From Blastomonas sp. (GTDB lineage Bacteria; Pseudomonadota; Alphaproteobacteria; Sphingomonadales; Sphingomonadaceae), in the NCBI RefSeq assembly GCF_030373265.1, contig NZ_JAUCZC010000011.1, positions 48,764 to 112,763 on the forward strand: 64,000 nt of DNA, read 5' to 3'. The notes under the pieces were generated by a model. The model had not been told where the DNA came from. It made no database searches and saw nothing but the letters and a program-made list of their open reading frames with translations. Of this stretch, positions 55,434 to 64,000 are shown piece after piece (within the stretch, counting starts at the first letter, position 1; each line of letters opens with the position of its first letter). The translations under genes were made by a program, and so were the position numbers.

Positions 55434-56354
55434 ATGCGCAGGATCGGTTTGGTCGCGGCTGTGCTCGGTGTCGGTTCCAGTGCGGCCATGGCGCAGCCCA
55501 AGCCGACACTTCCTGCCGAGCTGGTGCTGTCGGGCGACAACATCATCGACGTTACCATCAGCGGCGCGGCGCTGCGGCTGGAGGTGCGGCCCGAGGCGGC
55601 CGACGCGCCGACACTCAACCCCGATGTCGCTGCCAGGCTGCAGCTGAAGCCGGGAATGCTGGCCTTCAGCAGCATGGTCGGGTCGGAAAATGTCAACGGC
55701 AATTCTGCGGTCCACAAGGTCGATTATGGCGCAGGTGCCAAGAACCAGCGGATCTTCTGGGCGGACCGTGCTTCGTCCACTCTGGCCGACGGCACGATCA
55801 GCCCGGCCTCGCTTCCCTACAAGCGCATCCGCTTCGCGCTGCGTGCGCCAATCGCCGGAGAAAGCGACTATCGGCTGCCGCTCGACAATTTCGGCTTTCT
55901 GGGGCGGCTGGGGGTCGGGACGACGCTTGATCTGGATGGCGAGAAAGTCCGTCTGCAGTTCAGCCTGCAACGCGACCAGACACTGGTCAGCGCGCCGACC
56001 GGCAACTGGCTCTCTCGCACCCGCGCGGGCAAGTTTTCAGGCCAGCCGCGGCAGACCTTGATCTACTACGGGATCATGCGACCCACCCGGGAAATGGCGC
56101 TGGCCATGCCGATTCCGGTCGGCCCTGCGAAGCTAACCAGCATCGATGTCCGCTACAGCGATTATGGCGATGCCCCTGGGATTGCGGCCGACGACAGCGC
56201 TGGCGGAGATTCGGACGAGATCGTGGTCGTCGGCAAGAAGGACAAGAAGGTCGATCTGCGCATCGTGGCCGGCCGCCGGTTTCTGCAGGGTTGTTCGGCG
56301 CTGGTCTACGACATGGAGCAGCGTGTGATGGCACTGACATGCGCGGTGGAATAA
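55434..56354 (+). CDS. Secreted protein of unknown function with EIVVVGKK motif
   Basis: A 306-residue protein with a signal peptide (MRRIGLVAAVLGVGSSAAMA). The mature part is beta-rich, with a repeat-like run of strand-turn patterns (LRLEVRPEAADAPTLNPDVA) that vaguely recalls retropepsin-type aspartyl proteases, but no certain catalytic DTG/DSG is seen. Near residue 260 it carries DSDEIVVVGKKDKK, similar to the EIVVTG segments at the N-termini of sphingomonad TonB-dependent receptors. A GGGGG run before the ATG at 55434 supports that start. Confidence 0.65.
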   Translation: MRRIGLVAAVLGVGSSAAMAQPKPTLPAELVLSGDNIIDVTISGAALRLEVRPEAADAPTLNPDVAARLQLKPGMLAFSSMVGSENVNGNSAVHKVDYGAGAKNQRIFWADRASSTLADGTISPASLPYKRIRFALRAPIAGESDYRLPLDNFGFLGRLGVGTTLDLDGEKVRLQFSLQRDQTLVSAPTGNWLSRTRAGKFSGQPRQTLIYYGIMRPTREMALAMPIPVGPAKLTSIDVRYSDYGDAPGIAADDSAGGDSDEIVVVGKKDKKVDLRIVAGRRFLQGCSALVYDMEQRVMALTCAVE

Positions 56355-56370
56355 GCGAACAAGGGCTTGG

Positions 56371-56670
56371 TCAGAGCGGACGCGCGGCCGCCGCCTCATA
56401 AGCCGTGATCGTCCGGTCGTGAATGCCATGGGCCGCGCCCGCCGCGCGCCATTTTGCCATATGCGCGCTGGCGGCATGGGCATCGAACGCAGCCTGATCG
56501 ACCCAGCATTCGCTGACGCGAATAAGTCCGGGTTCGATCACGTCGTGCGAAAAGGCGTAATGGATACAGCCCTGCTCCGCCCGGCTCGCTTCGATCATGG
56601 TCGACATCGCCGGCTGGACCGCTGCCAGCTGCTCAGGCGGGAACCGGTAATAGCCAGCAATCACGATCAT
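56371..56670 (-). CDS. Antibiotic biosynthesis monooxygenase (ABM) domain protein
   Basis: A 99-residue dimeric alpha/beta-barrel protein of the ABM/quinol monooxygenase group, recognised by IVIAGYYRFPPEQ at the N-terminus, SRAEQGCIHYAFSHDV in the middle and ECWVDQAAFDAHAASAHM. It is a putative cofactor-free oxygenase or stress-related protein; the substrate is unknown. It lies 11 bases after the kup stop on the same strand and may be co-transcribed. Confidence 0.85.
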   Translation of the reverse strand: MIVIAGYYRFPPEQLAAVQPAMSTMIEASRAEQGCIHYAFSHDVIEPGLIRVSECWVDQAAFDAHAASAHMAKWRAAGAAHGIHDRTITAYEAAAARPL

Positions 56671-56681
56671 AGCCGAACCCT

Positions 56682-58655
56682 TCAGATTTCAAGCTGGCTG
56701 CCCAGTTCGACAACGCGGTTCGACGGCAGGTTGAAGAACTCCATCGGGCTGGCCGAGTTGCGCAGCATCCACGCGAAGATCTTCTCGCGCCACACCGGCA
56801 TGCCGGGGCGCTCTGCGGTCAGCAGCGTCTGGCGCGACAGGAAGAAGCTGGTCTGCAGCATCTCGAACTTGCCGCCGCACACCTCCTTGACGTCCTTGAG
56901 CGCAGCAGGGACATCGGTCGACTGCATGAAGCCGTAACGCAGGATCATGCGGAAGAACCCGTGGCCCAGCGCCTCGACCTGGAAGCGGTTGGCGTCGGTA
57001 ACATAGGGCACCTCCATGATCTGCACCGTCAGGATGACGACGCGGTCATGGATGACCTTGTTGTGTTTCATGTTGTGCAGCAGCGCGGTCGGCACGCCGG
57101 TGGTCGCCGATGCCATGAAGATCGCGGTGCCCTTGACCCGAGTGGCCGAGCCTTGCGCGGACTTCACGAACACCTCGATCGGCAGCGCGCTCTCGATCAT
57201 CGTCTCGCGCATCAGCTTGCGCCCGCGCGCCCAGGTGGTGAGCAAAGTGAAGGTGAACGCGCCGATGACCAGGGGGAACCAGCCGCCATCGGGGATCTTG
57301 GTGGCGTTGGCGAGGAAGTAGGCGCCATCGACCACCACGAAGGTGACGATGACGGGGACCGCCATCCACAATTTCCATTTCCACATCGCGATCAGCAGCA
57401 CCGCCATCAGGCAGGTGTCGATCAGCATCGCGCCCGTCACCGCGATGCCATAAGCCGCAGCAAGGTTGCTCGAACTCTGGAAGGTCAGCACCAGCAGAAT
57501 CACCGCGATCATCAGCACCCAGTTGATCAGCGGTATATAGATCTGGCCGCTTTCGGACGCACTCGTGTGCTTGATCGACAGCCGCGGGATATAGCCCAGC
57601 TGAATCGCCTGATGGGTGATCGAGAACGCGCCCGAGATCACCGCCTGGCTGGCGATGAAGGTCGCGGCGGTGGCCAACAGCACGAGCGGTAACCGCAGCA
57701 TGTCGGGCGCGAGCAGGAAGAAGGGGTTCTTGATCGTCTCGGCGGCTTCCAGCGGCCCCATGCCGATGATCATCGCGCCCTGGCCGAAATAGTTGATCAG
57801 CAAGGCTGGCATGACGAAACCGAACCACGACAGGCGCAAGGGGCCGCGCCCGAAATGGCCCATGTCCGAATACAGCGCCTCTGCGCCGGTAACCGCCAGC
57901 ACCACCGAACCCAGCGCGAGAAACGCGAACCAGCCATCGTTGATGAAGAACCGCACCGCATACCATGGGTTCAGCGCCAGCAGAATCTCCGGATTGAACA
58001 CGATCTGGTAGACGCCGAGCACGGTGATCGTGACGAAATACACCACCATGATCGGTGCGAACAGCGTGCCGATCTTGGCAGTACCGCGCGACTGGATGAC
58101 GAACAGGAACACCAGCAGCGCGACGGCAATCGGTATGACCAGCGGCTGCAGCGCGGGATTGACGACGGTCAGGCCCTCCACCGCCGACAACACCGAAATT
58201 GCAGGCGTGATCATGCTGTCGCCGTAAAATAGCGCGGTTGCAAACACCCCTAGCAGGATCAGCAGCCAACCGTAGCTGGTCCGCCCGATACTGCGCGAAA
58301 TCAGCGCGACGAGGGCAAGGCTGCCACCCTGGCCCTTGTTGTCGGCACGCATCAGGATGCTGACATACTGGACGCCGACGACCAAAGTCATCGACCAGAA
58401 GATCAGACTGACAACGCCAAAAATGTGCTCGCGATCGGGCGTGAGCGGATGGTGCCCGGCAAAGGTTTCGCGGAAGGCGTAAATCGGGCTGGTGCCGATA
58501 TCGCCGAACACGATGCCGATCGCGCCGAACGCCAGCAAGGCCACCGAACTGCTGTGGGTATCGGCATGGCCGGCCTGCTGGGCCACCTGCTCACCGGCCA
58601 TCGAACCGGCAGACGGCTGCTCTGGTGGCACTTCTGAAGGAGTATCGGTTATCAT
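56682..58655 (-). CDS. kup: Potassium uptake protein Kup
   Basis: A 657-residue KUP/HAK/KT-family K+/H+ symporter. The N-terminal [20 protein letters not shown] is the family signature. About twelve membrane spans extend to residue 460, followed by a cytoplasmic C-terminal domain with [16 protein letters not shown]. The ATG at 58655 was used; upstream in-frame codons lack support. The N-terminal 45 residues are low-complexity and likely disordered. Confidence 0.94.
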   Translation of the reverse strand: MITDTPSEVPPEQPSAGSMAGEQVAQQAGHADTHSSSVALLAFGAIGIVFGDIGTSPIYAFRETFAGHHPLTPDREHIFGVVSLIFWSMTLVVGVQYVSILMRADNKGQGGSLALVALISRSIGRTSYGWLLILLGVFATALFYGDSMITPAISVLSAVEGLTVVNPALQPLVIPIAVALLVFLFVIQSRGTAKIGTLFAPIMVVYFVTITVLGVYQIVFNPEILLALNPWYAVRFFINDGWFAFLALGSVVLAVTGAEALYSDMGHFGRGPLRLSWFGFVMPALLINYFGQGAMIIGMGPLEAAETIKNPFFLLAPDMLRLPLVLLATAATFIASQAVISGAFSITHQAIQLGYIPRLSIKHTSASESGQIYIPLINWVLMIAVILLVLTFQSSSNLAAAYGIAVTGAMLIDTCLMAVLLIAMWKWKLWMAVPVIVTFVVVDGAYFLANATKIPDGGWFPLVIGAFTFTLLTTWARGRKLMRETMIESALPIEVFVKSAQGSATRVKGTAIFMASATTGVPTALLHNMKHNKVIHDRVVILTVQIMEVPYVTDANRFQVEALGHGFFRMILRYGFMQSTDVPAALKDVKEVCGGKFEMLQTSFFLSRQTLLTAERPGMPVWREKIFAWMLRNSASPMEFFNLPSNRVVELGSQLEI

Positions 58656-58786
58656 CGGGCAGTTTGCGAGCGCGTGAAGCAAAAGCCACCTGCGCTCATC
58701 GTCCCCTTTCGCCTATCGCCAAATCGGCAATGGCACGCGGATTAGCATGGGGCATGATGCGGTGCAATATAATCGCGGTGTAGCGA

Positions 58787-59488
58787 TTATTGTTCAGATT
58801 CAATAGGTTGAGCGGGAGATGTGGGAGGAGACATCGCGCCTGGCATGCCTGGAGCAGGCGCACCGCTCTGCTGCGCGATCAAAGCATCGATCCGCGCGAG
58901 TCGCGTGGTCAGGTCCTCGCGCCATTCCGCATCGGGCGGCGAGCGCTCAAGCAGTTCCGCCCAGATGGCGCGCGCCTGCTGCAGCTGGCCCGATGTCGCC
59001 AGCGCCAGCCCCAGGAAGAAGGGCGGCGCGGGATGGTCCGGTGCCAGCGTCGCGGACCGCTGATAGGCGAACTGCGACGCGGGAGTGAGCAGACCATTGC
59101 TGTGCCCCACCAGGGCATTGCCCAGCGCCACCCAAAGGTCTGCGTCCTCGGGGTGGTTCTCCAAACCCTTACTGAGCGCGGTTGCTGCGGTCGCGAACTT
59201 GCCCTGGCGGCTCTGGGAATCCGCCAGCACCAGCCATGCGCGCGCATCTCCGAAGTTGCCGCCCATTTCGTCGCGCTGCTTGGCCAGGTCCTCGTCGAAC
59301 ATGCCCAGTTTCTCCACCGGCTCCTTGGGCGATCCGGCAAGCGAGGGCTGGCCCTGCCAGGCATAGCCTGCAATCCCCAGGAACAGGGCTGCGCCGGCGA
59401 GCTCCCATGCCTTGCGGGGCATCTTGCCCAGCCAGATCATGCCGGCCATGATGGCGACCGCCACCAGCAGAACGATCACCCACGTCAT
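58787..59488 (-). CDS. ccmI: Cytochrome c biogenesis protein CcmI (CycH), TPR protein
   Basis: A 233-residue protein that holds apocytochrome c for heme attachment. Two membrane spans at the N-terminus (MTWVIVLLVAVAIMAGMIWL and AALFLGIAGYAW) are followed by TPR helices (GKFATAATALSKGLENHPED and later) and a Pro/Ala-rich C-terminal tail. The ATG at 59488 overlaps the ccmH stop (TGATG). Last gene of the ccm run. Confidence 0.87.
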   Translation of the reverse strand: MTWVIVLLVAVAIMAGMIWLGKMPRKAWELAGAALFLGIAGYAWQGQPSLAGSPKEPVEKLGMFDEDLAKQRDEMGGNFGDARAWLVLADSQSRQGKFATAATALSKGLENHPEDADLWVALGNALVGHSNGLLTPASQFAYQRSATLAPDHPAPPFFLGLALATSGQLQQARAIWAELLERSPPDAEWREDLTTRLARIDALIAQQSGAPAPGMPGAMSPPTSPAQPIESEQ

Positions 59489-59913
59489 CAGCTCTTGTCT
59501 CCGGTGGCTCTGGCCCTGCCAAAGCGTTTGCGTGCGATCAGCGCAGCGAACAGCAGCAGCACGATGGGGGCTGCAAACAGCGGCCATGTCATCGCGGTCA
59601 CCTGCGGTTGATACGACACCCAATCGCCATAGCGCTCGATCAGCCAGGCGCGAATTGCCTCGGGATCTTCGCCTTCCGCGATACGGGTGCGCACCTGATG
59701 ACGCATGTCTCCCGCCATCGGCGCGTCGGAATCGGCGATCGACTGGCTCTGGCATGTCAGGCAGCGCAGCGTCATCATTAGATCCTGCGCGGTCTTTTCC
59801 TGGGCGGGATCATCGAGCTGCTTGTAGGCATAAGGCGCTGGCGGCAGCGAGTCCTGCGCGGCAAGCGGGGCAGCAAGCATCGCCAGCACCATCAGAATGA
59901 GGCCACGGATCAC
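59488..59913 (-). CDS. ccmH: Cytochrome c maturation protein CcmH (CycL)
   Basis: A 141-residue thiol reductase of the heme lyase complex. A signal peptide (residues 1-19) is followed by the LRCLTCQ redox motif at about residue 49, a helical region and one C-terminal membrane span (PLFAAPIVLLLFAALIA). The start overlaps the ccmG stop by 4 bases. Confidence 0.93.
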   Translation of the reverse strand: MIRGLILMVLAMLAAPLAAQDSLPPAPYAYKQLDDPAQEKTAQDLMMTLRCLTCQSQSIADSDAPMAGDMRHQVRTRIAEGEDPEAIRAWLIERYGDWVSYQPQVTAMTWPLFAAPIVLLLFAALIARKRFGRARATGDKS

Positions 59914-60437
59914 TGGGCTTCCTTCAGTTTCTGCAGGATCATCGGCACATGCTCGGGGCGGATATCGCCGATATGCTGGTAGCGGATCATCCCCTGGCCA
60001 TCGATGACGAAGGTTTCCGGAACGCCCGACGACCCCAGATCGAACTGGATCTTGCTGACATCATCCGCGCCGATCCGCGCATAGGGGTTGCCGTTGCGCG
60101 CGAGAAACTGCTGCACATCGGGGCTGCGATCGCGGATCGCGACACCGTTGATCTCGACCCCGGCATCGGCAAGCTGCTGCAGATACGGCGCCTCGGCGAT
60201 GCAGGGCACGCACCAGCTGGCGAACACGTTGAGCAGCTTGGGCTTGCCATCGGTGAAGTTGGTGCGGGCGAGCGCCGGACGGTCCGGCACCGCCTGCGGC
60301 AGATCGAACTGCGGCAGCGGCTTGCCGATCATCTGCGAGGCGATGGTACGGTCTGCCGGCGCGATCAGCCCGGTTGCGAACACGGCAAACAGCACGCCGA
60401 ACAGCGCGAGCGGCAGCCAGATGGCCCAATGCTTCAT
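59910..60437 (-). CDS. ccmG: Thiol:disulfide interchange protein CcmG/DsbE
   Basis: A 175-residue membrane-anchored thioredoxin-fold protein that keeps apocytochrome or CcmH cysteines reduced. One N-terminal span (WLPLALFGVLFAVFATGLI) precedes VFASWCVPCIAEAP, the WCxxC active site at about residue 72-79, and the cis-proline is in SGVPETFVID. The gene lies 13 bases after ccmF and overlaps ccmH. Confidence 0.94.
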   Translation of the reverse strand: MKHWAIWLPLALFGVLFAVFATGLIAPADRTIASQMIGKPLPQFDLPQAVPDRPALARTNFTDGKPKLLNVFASWCVPCIAEAPYLQQLADAGVEINGVAIRDRSPDVQQFLARNGNPYARIGADDVSKIQFDLGSSGVPETFVIDGQGMIRYQHIGDIRPEHVPMILQKLKEAQ

Positions 60438-60450
60438 GATATCGGGCCCG

Positions 60451-62433
60451 TCATGCCAGCGCTTCTTTGCCTCCGGCCACGGCAGGGTCCGGCGCAGGCG
60501 CGGCGGTCGGCTCGAACTCAGGCTCGTCCTTGCGGCGGCGATCCCGCGAGGTGCGACCGACCAGCGCCAATATGCCGCCCAGTCCGATCATCAGCCCGCC
60601 GTACCAGATCAAGGGAACGAACGGCTTCCACCACAGGCGCAGCTGCCAGCGGCCATCGTCGCCCTCTTCGCCCAGGACGGCGTAGAGTTGCCCGTTCCAG
60701 CGAGTCAGCAGCGCCGCCTCGTTGGTCGCGGTCGGGGGCGAGGCGAACATGCGCGACTGCGGATTGAGCACCGTCTGGACGTTGCTGTCACCATAGCGCG
60801 CGACCAGACGCGCCTCGAGCGCGGTCCAGTTGGCACCCGCGATCGGCTTCACGCCTTGCAGTTCGATCGTCCAAGGTCCCACCGTGTGGCTCTGCCCGAA
60901 TTCGCTCGCGACCAATTTTTCGGTGTTGAATGCGCTTTCGGACGCCATGCCGGCAAGTGCCACCGCGATCCCCAGATGCGCGATCACCATGCCATAGATG
61001 TGCGCGGGTGTGCGGCGCAGATTGCGCTTCCACAACGGCAGCACGCTGGCGATCGCAAGCCCGGCAGCGAACACCAGCCCCAGCAGCGGCAGAATTCCGA
61101 TATCGCCTGCGAACACCACCACCAGCGCCAGCGCGACGGCGGCAGCAAGCGCGGGCACCGCCATCAGGCTCGACAGCTTGCGACCATTGTCCGAGCGCCA
61201 GCGCATCAGCGGGCCAGCCGCCATGATGATCAGCATCGGGAAGACAAAGATCGCGCTGACGGGATTGAAATAGGGCGGGCCCACCGAGACCTTGGTATCG
61301 AACGCTTCGGTCACCAGCGGATAGAGCGTGCCCATCAGCACGATGCCCAGCACGCCGACCAGCAGCACGTTGTTCATCACCAGCGCGCCTTCGCGGCTGA
61401 ACAGATGGAAGCGCGCGCCTTCGGTCACGGTCGAGGCGCGCAGCCCGAACAGCGCCAGCGCGCCGCCGATATAGATGGCGAGCAATGCGAGGATGAACGA
61501 ACCGCGTTCGGGATCGACCGCGAACGCATGCACGCTGGTCAGGATGCCCGACCGCACCAGGAAGGTGCCAACCATCGACATCGAGAACGCCACCACCGCG
61601 AGCATCACCGTCCAGGCCTTGAGCGCATTGCGCGTCGCCAGCACGCTAACCGAATGCAGCAAGGCGGTTGCGGCCAGCCATGGCATCAGCGAGGCGTTCT
61701 CGACCGGATCCCAGAACCACCAGCCGCCCCAGCCAAGCTCGTAATAGGCCCACCACGATCCTGCAGTGATGCCGAGCGTCAGGAAAATCCACGCCCCCAT
61801 CACCCAGGGCCGCATCGCACGCGCGAAGGCAGGGCCGACGTCGCGGGTGATCAGCGCTCCGATGGCGAAGGAGAAGGCGATCGAAAGCCCGACATAGCCG
61901 ATATAAAGCGTCGGCGGATGGAAGGCGAGACCAGGGTCCTGCAGCAGCGGGTTGAGGCCGTTGCCTTCTGCCGGAGCAGGATTGAGACGCTCGAAGGGGT
62001 TCGAGGAAAACAGCATGAAAGCATAGAAGCCGAGGCTCACGAATGCCTGCCCCGCCAGCGTCGCCACCATGGTGCGCTCATTCAACCGACGCTCGAGCAG
62101 CGCGACGAAGCCGCCGGCCATCCCCATCACGGTCACCCACAACAGCATCGAGCCTTCATGATTGCCCCAGGCGCCGGCGACCTTGTAGATGATGGGTTTG
62201 AGCGAATGGCTGTTGGCCGCGACCAGCTTCACCGACAGATCGGTGCGCAGGAACAGGACGATCAGCAGCGCGAACGCGATCGCGACCAGTACACCCTGCA
62301 CCACCGCGATCGGGCGGACGGCGGGGAGAAACTCGGCGCCCCTGACGGTCAGCGCGTAGCTGCCCAGCACAAGTTGCAATACGGCCAGCGCCGCGGCGAG
62401 CCACAGCATCGCGAGCGCGATTTCAGCAATCAT
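60451..62433 (-). CDS. ccmF: Heme lyase subunit CcmF
   Basis: A 660-residue polytopic protein, core of the heme-cytochrome c ligation complex. The heme-handling WWD motif is GGWWFWDPVENASLMPW, with HNPLLQDPG-like GLNPLLQDPGLAFHPP upstream and about fifteen membrane spans. It overlaps ccmE by 4 bases. Length matches the family. Confidence 0.96.
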   Translation of the reverse strand: MIAEIALAMLWLAAALAVLQLVLGSYALTVRGAEFLPAVRPIAVVQGVLVAIAFALLIVLFLRTDLSVKLVAANSHSLKPIIYKVAGAWGNHEGSMLLWVTVMGMAGGFVALLERRLNERTMVATLAGQAFVSLGFYAFMLFSSNPFERLNPAPAEGNGLNPLLQDPGLAFHPPTLYIGYVGLSIAFSFAIGALITRDVGPAFARAMRPWVMGAWIFLTLGITAGSWWAYYELGWGGWWFWDPVENASLMPWLAATALLHSVSVLATRNALKAWTVMLAVVAFSMSMVGTFLVRSGILTSVHAFAVDPERGSFILALLAIYIGGALALFGLRASTVTEGARFHLFSREGALVMNNVLLVGVLGIVLMGTLYPLVTEAFDTKVSVGPPYFNPVSAIFVFPMLIIMAAGPLMRWRSDNGRKLSSLMAVPALAAAVALALVVVFAGDIGILPLLGLVFAAGLAIASVLPLWKRNLRRTPAHIYGMVIAHLGIAVALAGMASESAFNTEKLVASEFGQSHTVGPWTIELQGVKPIAGANWTALEARLVARYGDSNVQTVLNPQSRMFASPPTATNEAALLTRWNGQLYAVLGEEGDDGRWQLRLWWKPFVPLIWYGGLMIGLGGILALVGRTSRDRRRKDEPEFEPTAAPAPDPAVAGGKEALA

Positions 62434-62882
62434 GGGTTCTGCACCGTGCCTGCGACCTTTTCGACATCAACCTTGGTCATGTCGCGCATTTCGCGCGGCA
62501 CGTAGTTCTCGTCGTGCTTGGCGAGCAGATTGTCGGCGACGAAGAATCCGGCCTTGTCCATCCGGCCTTCGGCGACGACTCCCGATCCTTCGACGAAAAG
62601 GTCAGGGGTGATACCGGTGAAGCGCACCGGAACCGTGCCCTTGCCGTCCTCGACGATGAAATCGATGGTGACTCCGTCAGCCTGGGTCTTGATCGATCCG
62701 GTCTGAACCATGCCGCCCAGACGGATCGCCTGGCCAGGCTCAACGCCCTTTTTGGCGATATCGCCCGGCGTATAGAAATAGCTCGCCTGATCGCGCAGCG
62801 CATAGGCCGCGATCAGCCCTGCGGCAATCAGCCCGACAAAGGCGATGCAGATCAGGACGAGACGCTGGTGCTTGGCTTTCAT
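62430..62882 (-). CDS. ccmE: Heme chaperone CcmE
   Basis: A 150-residue membrane-anchored periplasmic protein that carries heme on a histidine. One N-terminal span (LVLICIAFVGLIAAGLIAAY) precedes an OB-fold domain; the heme-binding His is in LAKHDENYVP, with Tyr at position +4, as in classical CcmE. The ATG at 62882 (MKAKHQR) was chosen; one at 62894 is also in frame. Confidence 0.95.
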   Translation of the reverse strand: MKAKHQRLVLICIAFVGLIAAGLIAAYALRDQASYFYTPGDIAKKGVEPGQAIRLGGMVQTGSIKTQADGVTIDFIVEDGKGTVPVRFTGITPDLFVEGSGVVAEGRMDKAGFFVADNLLAKHDENYVPREMRDMTKVDVEKVAGTVQNP

Positions 62883-62910
62883 GGGGTTTGGCATTTGGGG
62901 TGTGTCCGGT

Positions 62911-63039
62911 TCACTTGCGCTTGAGCGCATCCAGCCGCGCTTCTGCGCGCCGCAATGTCATCCAGCAATAGCCGATCAGGCCGATTGTGCCACCAATGCC
63001 GAGCACATAGGACATTATGACATAGGTCCACTGGGTCAT
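62911..63039 (-). CDS. ccmD: Small heme exporter protein CcmD
   Basis: A 42-residue protein with one membrane span (TYVIMSYVLGIGGTIGLIGY) and a basic tail ending in LDALKRK. CcmD helps release holo-CcmE from the CcmABC complex. The ATG at 63039 overlaps the ccmC stop by 4 bases, and ccmE follows after 28 bases. Identity rests on size, topology and position. Confidence 0.88.
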   Translation of the reverse strand: MTQWTYVIMSYVLGIGGTIGLIGYCWMTLRRAEARLDALKRK

Positions 63040-63767
63040 GCCGCGGCCAGCCTGCGCATGCGCGCCTCTATCCGGATATCCGCCAGCAAGGTGCGCATCC
63101 GCATGAGGATGATCGCGCCGAAGATCAGCGAGAAGCCGATCACCGCCATGCCAAGCGGCCACAGGAATGCCGGATCGATCGCCGACTTGCCCATGGTGAT
63201 GCTGGCCGGCTGGTGCAGGCTGTTCCACCACACCACCGAGCGGTTGATGATCGGAACGTTGATCGCGCCGACAAGCCCGAAAATTGCAGCGACGCGCGCG
63301 GTGCCGGTGCGTCCGGCGGCGGCGTCCTTCTGGCTGGCATCGGCAAGCGCCATATAGCCCAGATACAGGAACAGCAGCACCAGCATCGAGGTCAGACGGC
63401 CATCCCACACCCACCAGGTCCCCCAGGTCGGCCGCGCCCAGATCGATCCGGTGGCCAGGCACAACGCGCAGAAGAAAGCTCCGGGCAGCGCCGAGGCGCG
63501 CGCGGCGATCCCGGCCAGCGGGTGCCGCCAGACCAGTTCGACCAGGCTGGCGATGGCGATGCTGGTCCAGCCGGCCATACCCAGCCATGCAGCCGGAACG
63601 TGAATGTAGAGAATGCGCACCGTGTCGCCCATCAGCCGGTCGGCAGGCGCGTTGAACAGGCCAAGGAACAGGCCGATCGCGACCATGATCACACCCGTGA
63701 CCAGCAGCGCCGGAGTCAGCGGCCGGGCAATCGACAGAAATCGCGTAGGATTGGCAAAACCATGCAT
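63036..63767 (-). CDS. ccmC: Heme exporter membrane protein CcmC
   Basis: A 243-residue six-span protein that loads heme onto CcmE. The WWD motif is GTWWVWDGRLTS at about residue 125, with conserved His in ILYIHVPAAWLGM (about 62) and in SLHQP. The ATG at 63767 (MHGFANPTRF) gives the family length. It is the first ccm gene visible; ccmA and ccmB are not in the 230 bases upstream. Confidence 0.95.
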   Translation of the reverse strand: MHGFANPTRFLSIARPLTPALLVTGVIMVAIGLFLGLFNAPADRLMGDTVRILYIHVPAAWLGMAGWTSIAIASLVELVWRHPLAGIAARASALPGAFFCALCLATGSIWARPTWGTWWVWDGRLTSMLVLLFLYLGYMALADASQKDAAAGRTGTARVAAIFGLVGAINVPIINRSVVWWNSLHQPASITMGKSAIDPAFLWPLGMAVIGFSLIFGAIILMRMRTLLADIRIEARMRRLAAA

Positions 63768-63955
63768 GAGCGAGCGTTGCGTCAGCTTCCTTCCACCGAG
63801 GCATATCGGCGTCGCCCCTTGTTGCCACGATGCTGGCACCGCCTCAAGGGAATTTGCGTGTTGGGGGGCTTAGAGTGTGGCTGCCACCATCCACGCGCCT
63901 GCTTTTCCCTCCCCCTTGATGGGGGAGGCAGCGAGACTTGGTGGCTTGCCACCTA
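63768..63955. other. Intergenic stretch before ccmC
   Basis: The 188 bases between the ccmC start and the IS end contain no convincing gene. A short inverted pair, CTCCCCC/GGGGGAG around TTGAT (63909-63927), is a small hairpin similar in style to the other C/G-rich repeats in the window. Confidence 0.5.
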
Positions 63956-64000
63956 GGGTCAGGACTCATTGATCCAGAAGATGAAGATAGCCGCGAACGT
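63956..64000 (-). mobile_element. End of an IS5-family-like insertion sequence with transposase C-terminus
   Basis: From the right edge, the minus strand encodes TFAAIFIFWINES followed by TGA (63959-63961). This looks like the C-terminus of an IS5-family transposase, and the terminal GGGTCAGGACTC (63956-63967) looks like an IS terminal repeat. It is flanked by CTAG, a frequent target of IS427-type elements. Only 45 bases are visible, so the call is tentative. Confidence 0.5.

Noticed and set aside
60088..62505. A very long open frame on the plus strand opposite ccmF and its neighbours
   Set aside because: It has His/Arg/Gln-rich low-complexity translation and lies entirely across well-recognised ccm genes; it is a GC-driven antisense shadow. 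The same applies to long antisense frames at 18666-21467, 25564-27912 and 44694-46724.

Overview
The window is GC-rich chromosomal DNA of an alphaproteobacterium, most likely a member of the Sphingomonadaceae (Sphingomonas/Sphingopyxis/Blastomonas type). This rests on the gene content and protein style: a PadR regulator with a Gly/Arg-rich N-terminus, DUF1285-NUDIX-CCA gene order, an HPr-rel-A type cluster, phoR-pstSCAB-phoU-phoB order, class I IlvC and a ccmCDEFGHI run. No rRNA, prophage or CRISPR array is seen. One tRNA (Thr, TGT anticodon) is present.

Layout. 0-10 kb: the C-terminal part of PutA runs off the left edge; then a PadR repressor divergent from rarA, a BrnT-type toxin with an unusual antitoxin, a beta-lactamase-fold serine hydrolase, a putative RNase H-like protein, tRNA-Thr, a TonB-like protein, Cu/Zn SOD, a hotdog thioesterase and a DUF1499 membrane protein. 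10-17.6 kb: a tight DUF1285-NUDIX-CCA-transferase operon, a GGDEF-EAL protein, parC and a crotonase. 17.7-25.3 kb: purC, a large M16 peptidase, purS-purQ and a second, membrane-bound PAS-GGDEF-EAL protein. 25.4-30.9 kb: amino-sugar genes glmS and glmU with a VapBC-type toxin-antitoxin pair wedged between them, then gph and a YpeA-like acetyltransferase. 30.9-33.7 kb: a four-gene minus-strand cluster (Tat-signal protein, PqqD-like protein, HprK-like kinase, NTP_transf_5 nucleotidyltransferase), the best candidate for a poorly described peptide- or protein-modification system. 33.9-41.5 kb: the complete phosphate regulon core, with a triple-repeat Pho box and a structured leader before pstS. 41.6-54.1 kb: an SDR, serB/miaA divergent with overlapping 5' ends, ilvB-ilvN-ilvC, bioF-bioD-bioA, a YceI protein, and leuA preceded by a leucine-rich leader peptide and an intrinsic terminator. 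54.3-58.7 kb: nitronate monooxygenase, a secreted unknown protein, an ABM monooxygenase and the Kup potassium transporter. 58.8-63.8 kb: cytochrome c maturation genes ccmC-D-E-F-G-H-I. The right edge enters what looks like the end of an insertion sequence.

How it fits together. Branched-chain amino acid synthesis (ilvBNC, leuA), biotin (bioFDA), serine (serB) and purine genes (purC, purSQ) are core housekeeping. The pst/pho block is a self-contained sensing, uptake and regulation unit. Accessory signals are the two toxin-antitoxin pairs, the HPr-rel-A type cluster, several intergenic long inverted repeats, one of which appears to have inserted in frame into a coding region, and the IS end at the right border. 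All family assignments are from reading the translated sequence; no database search was run.
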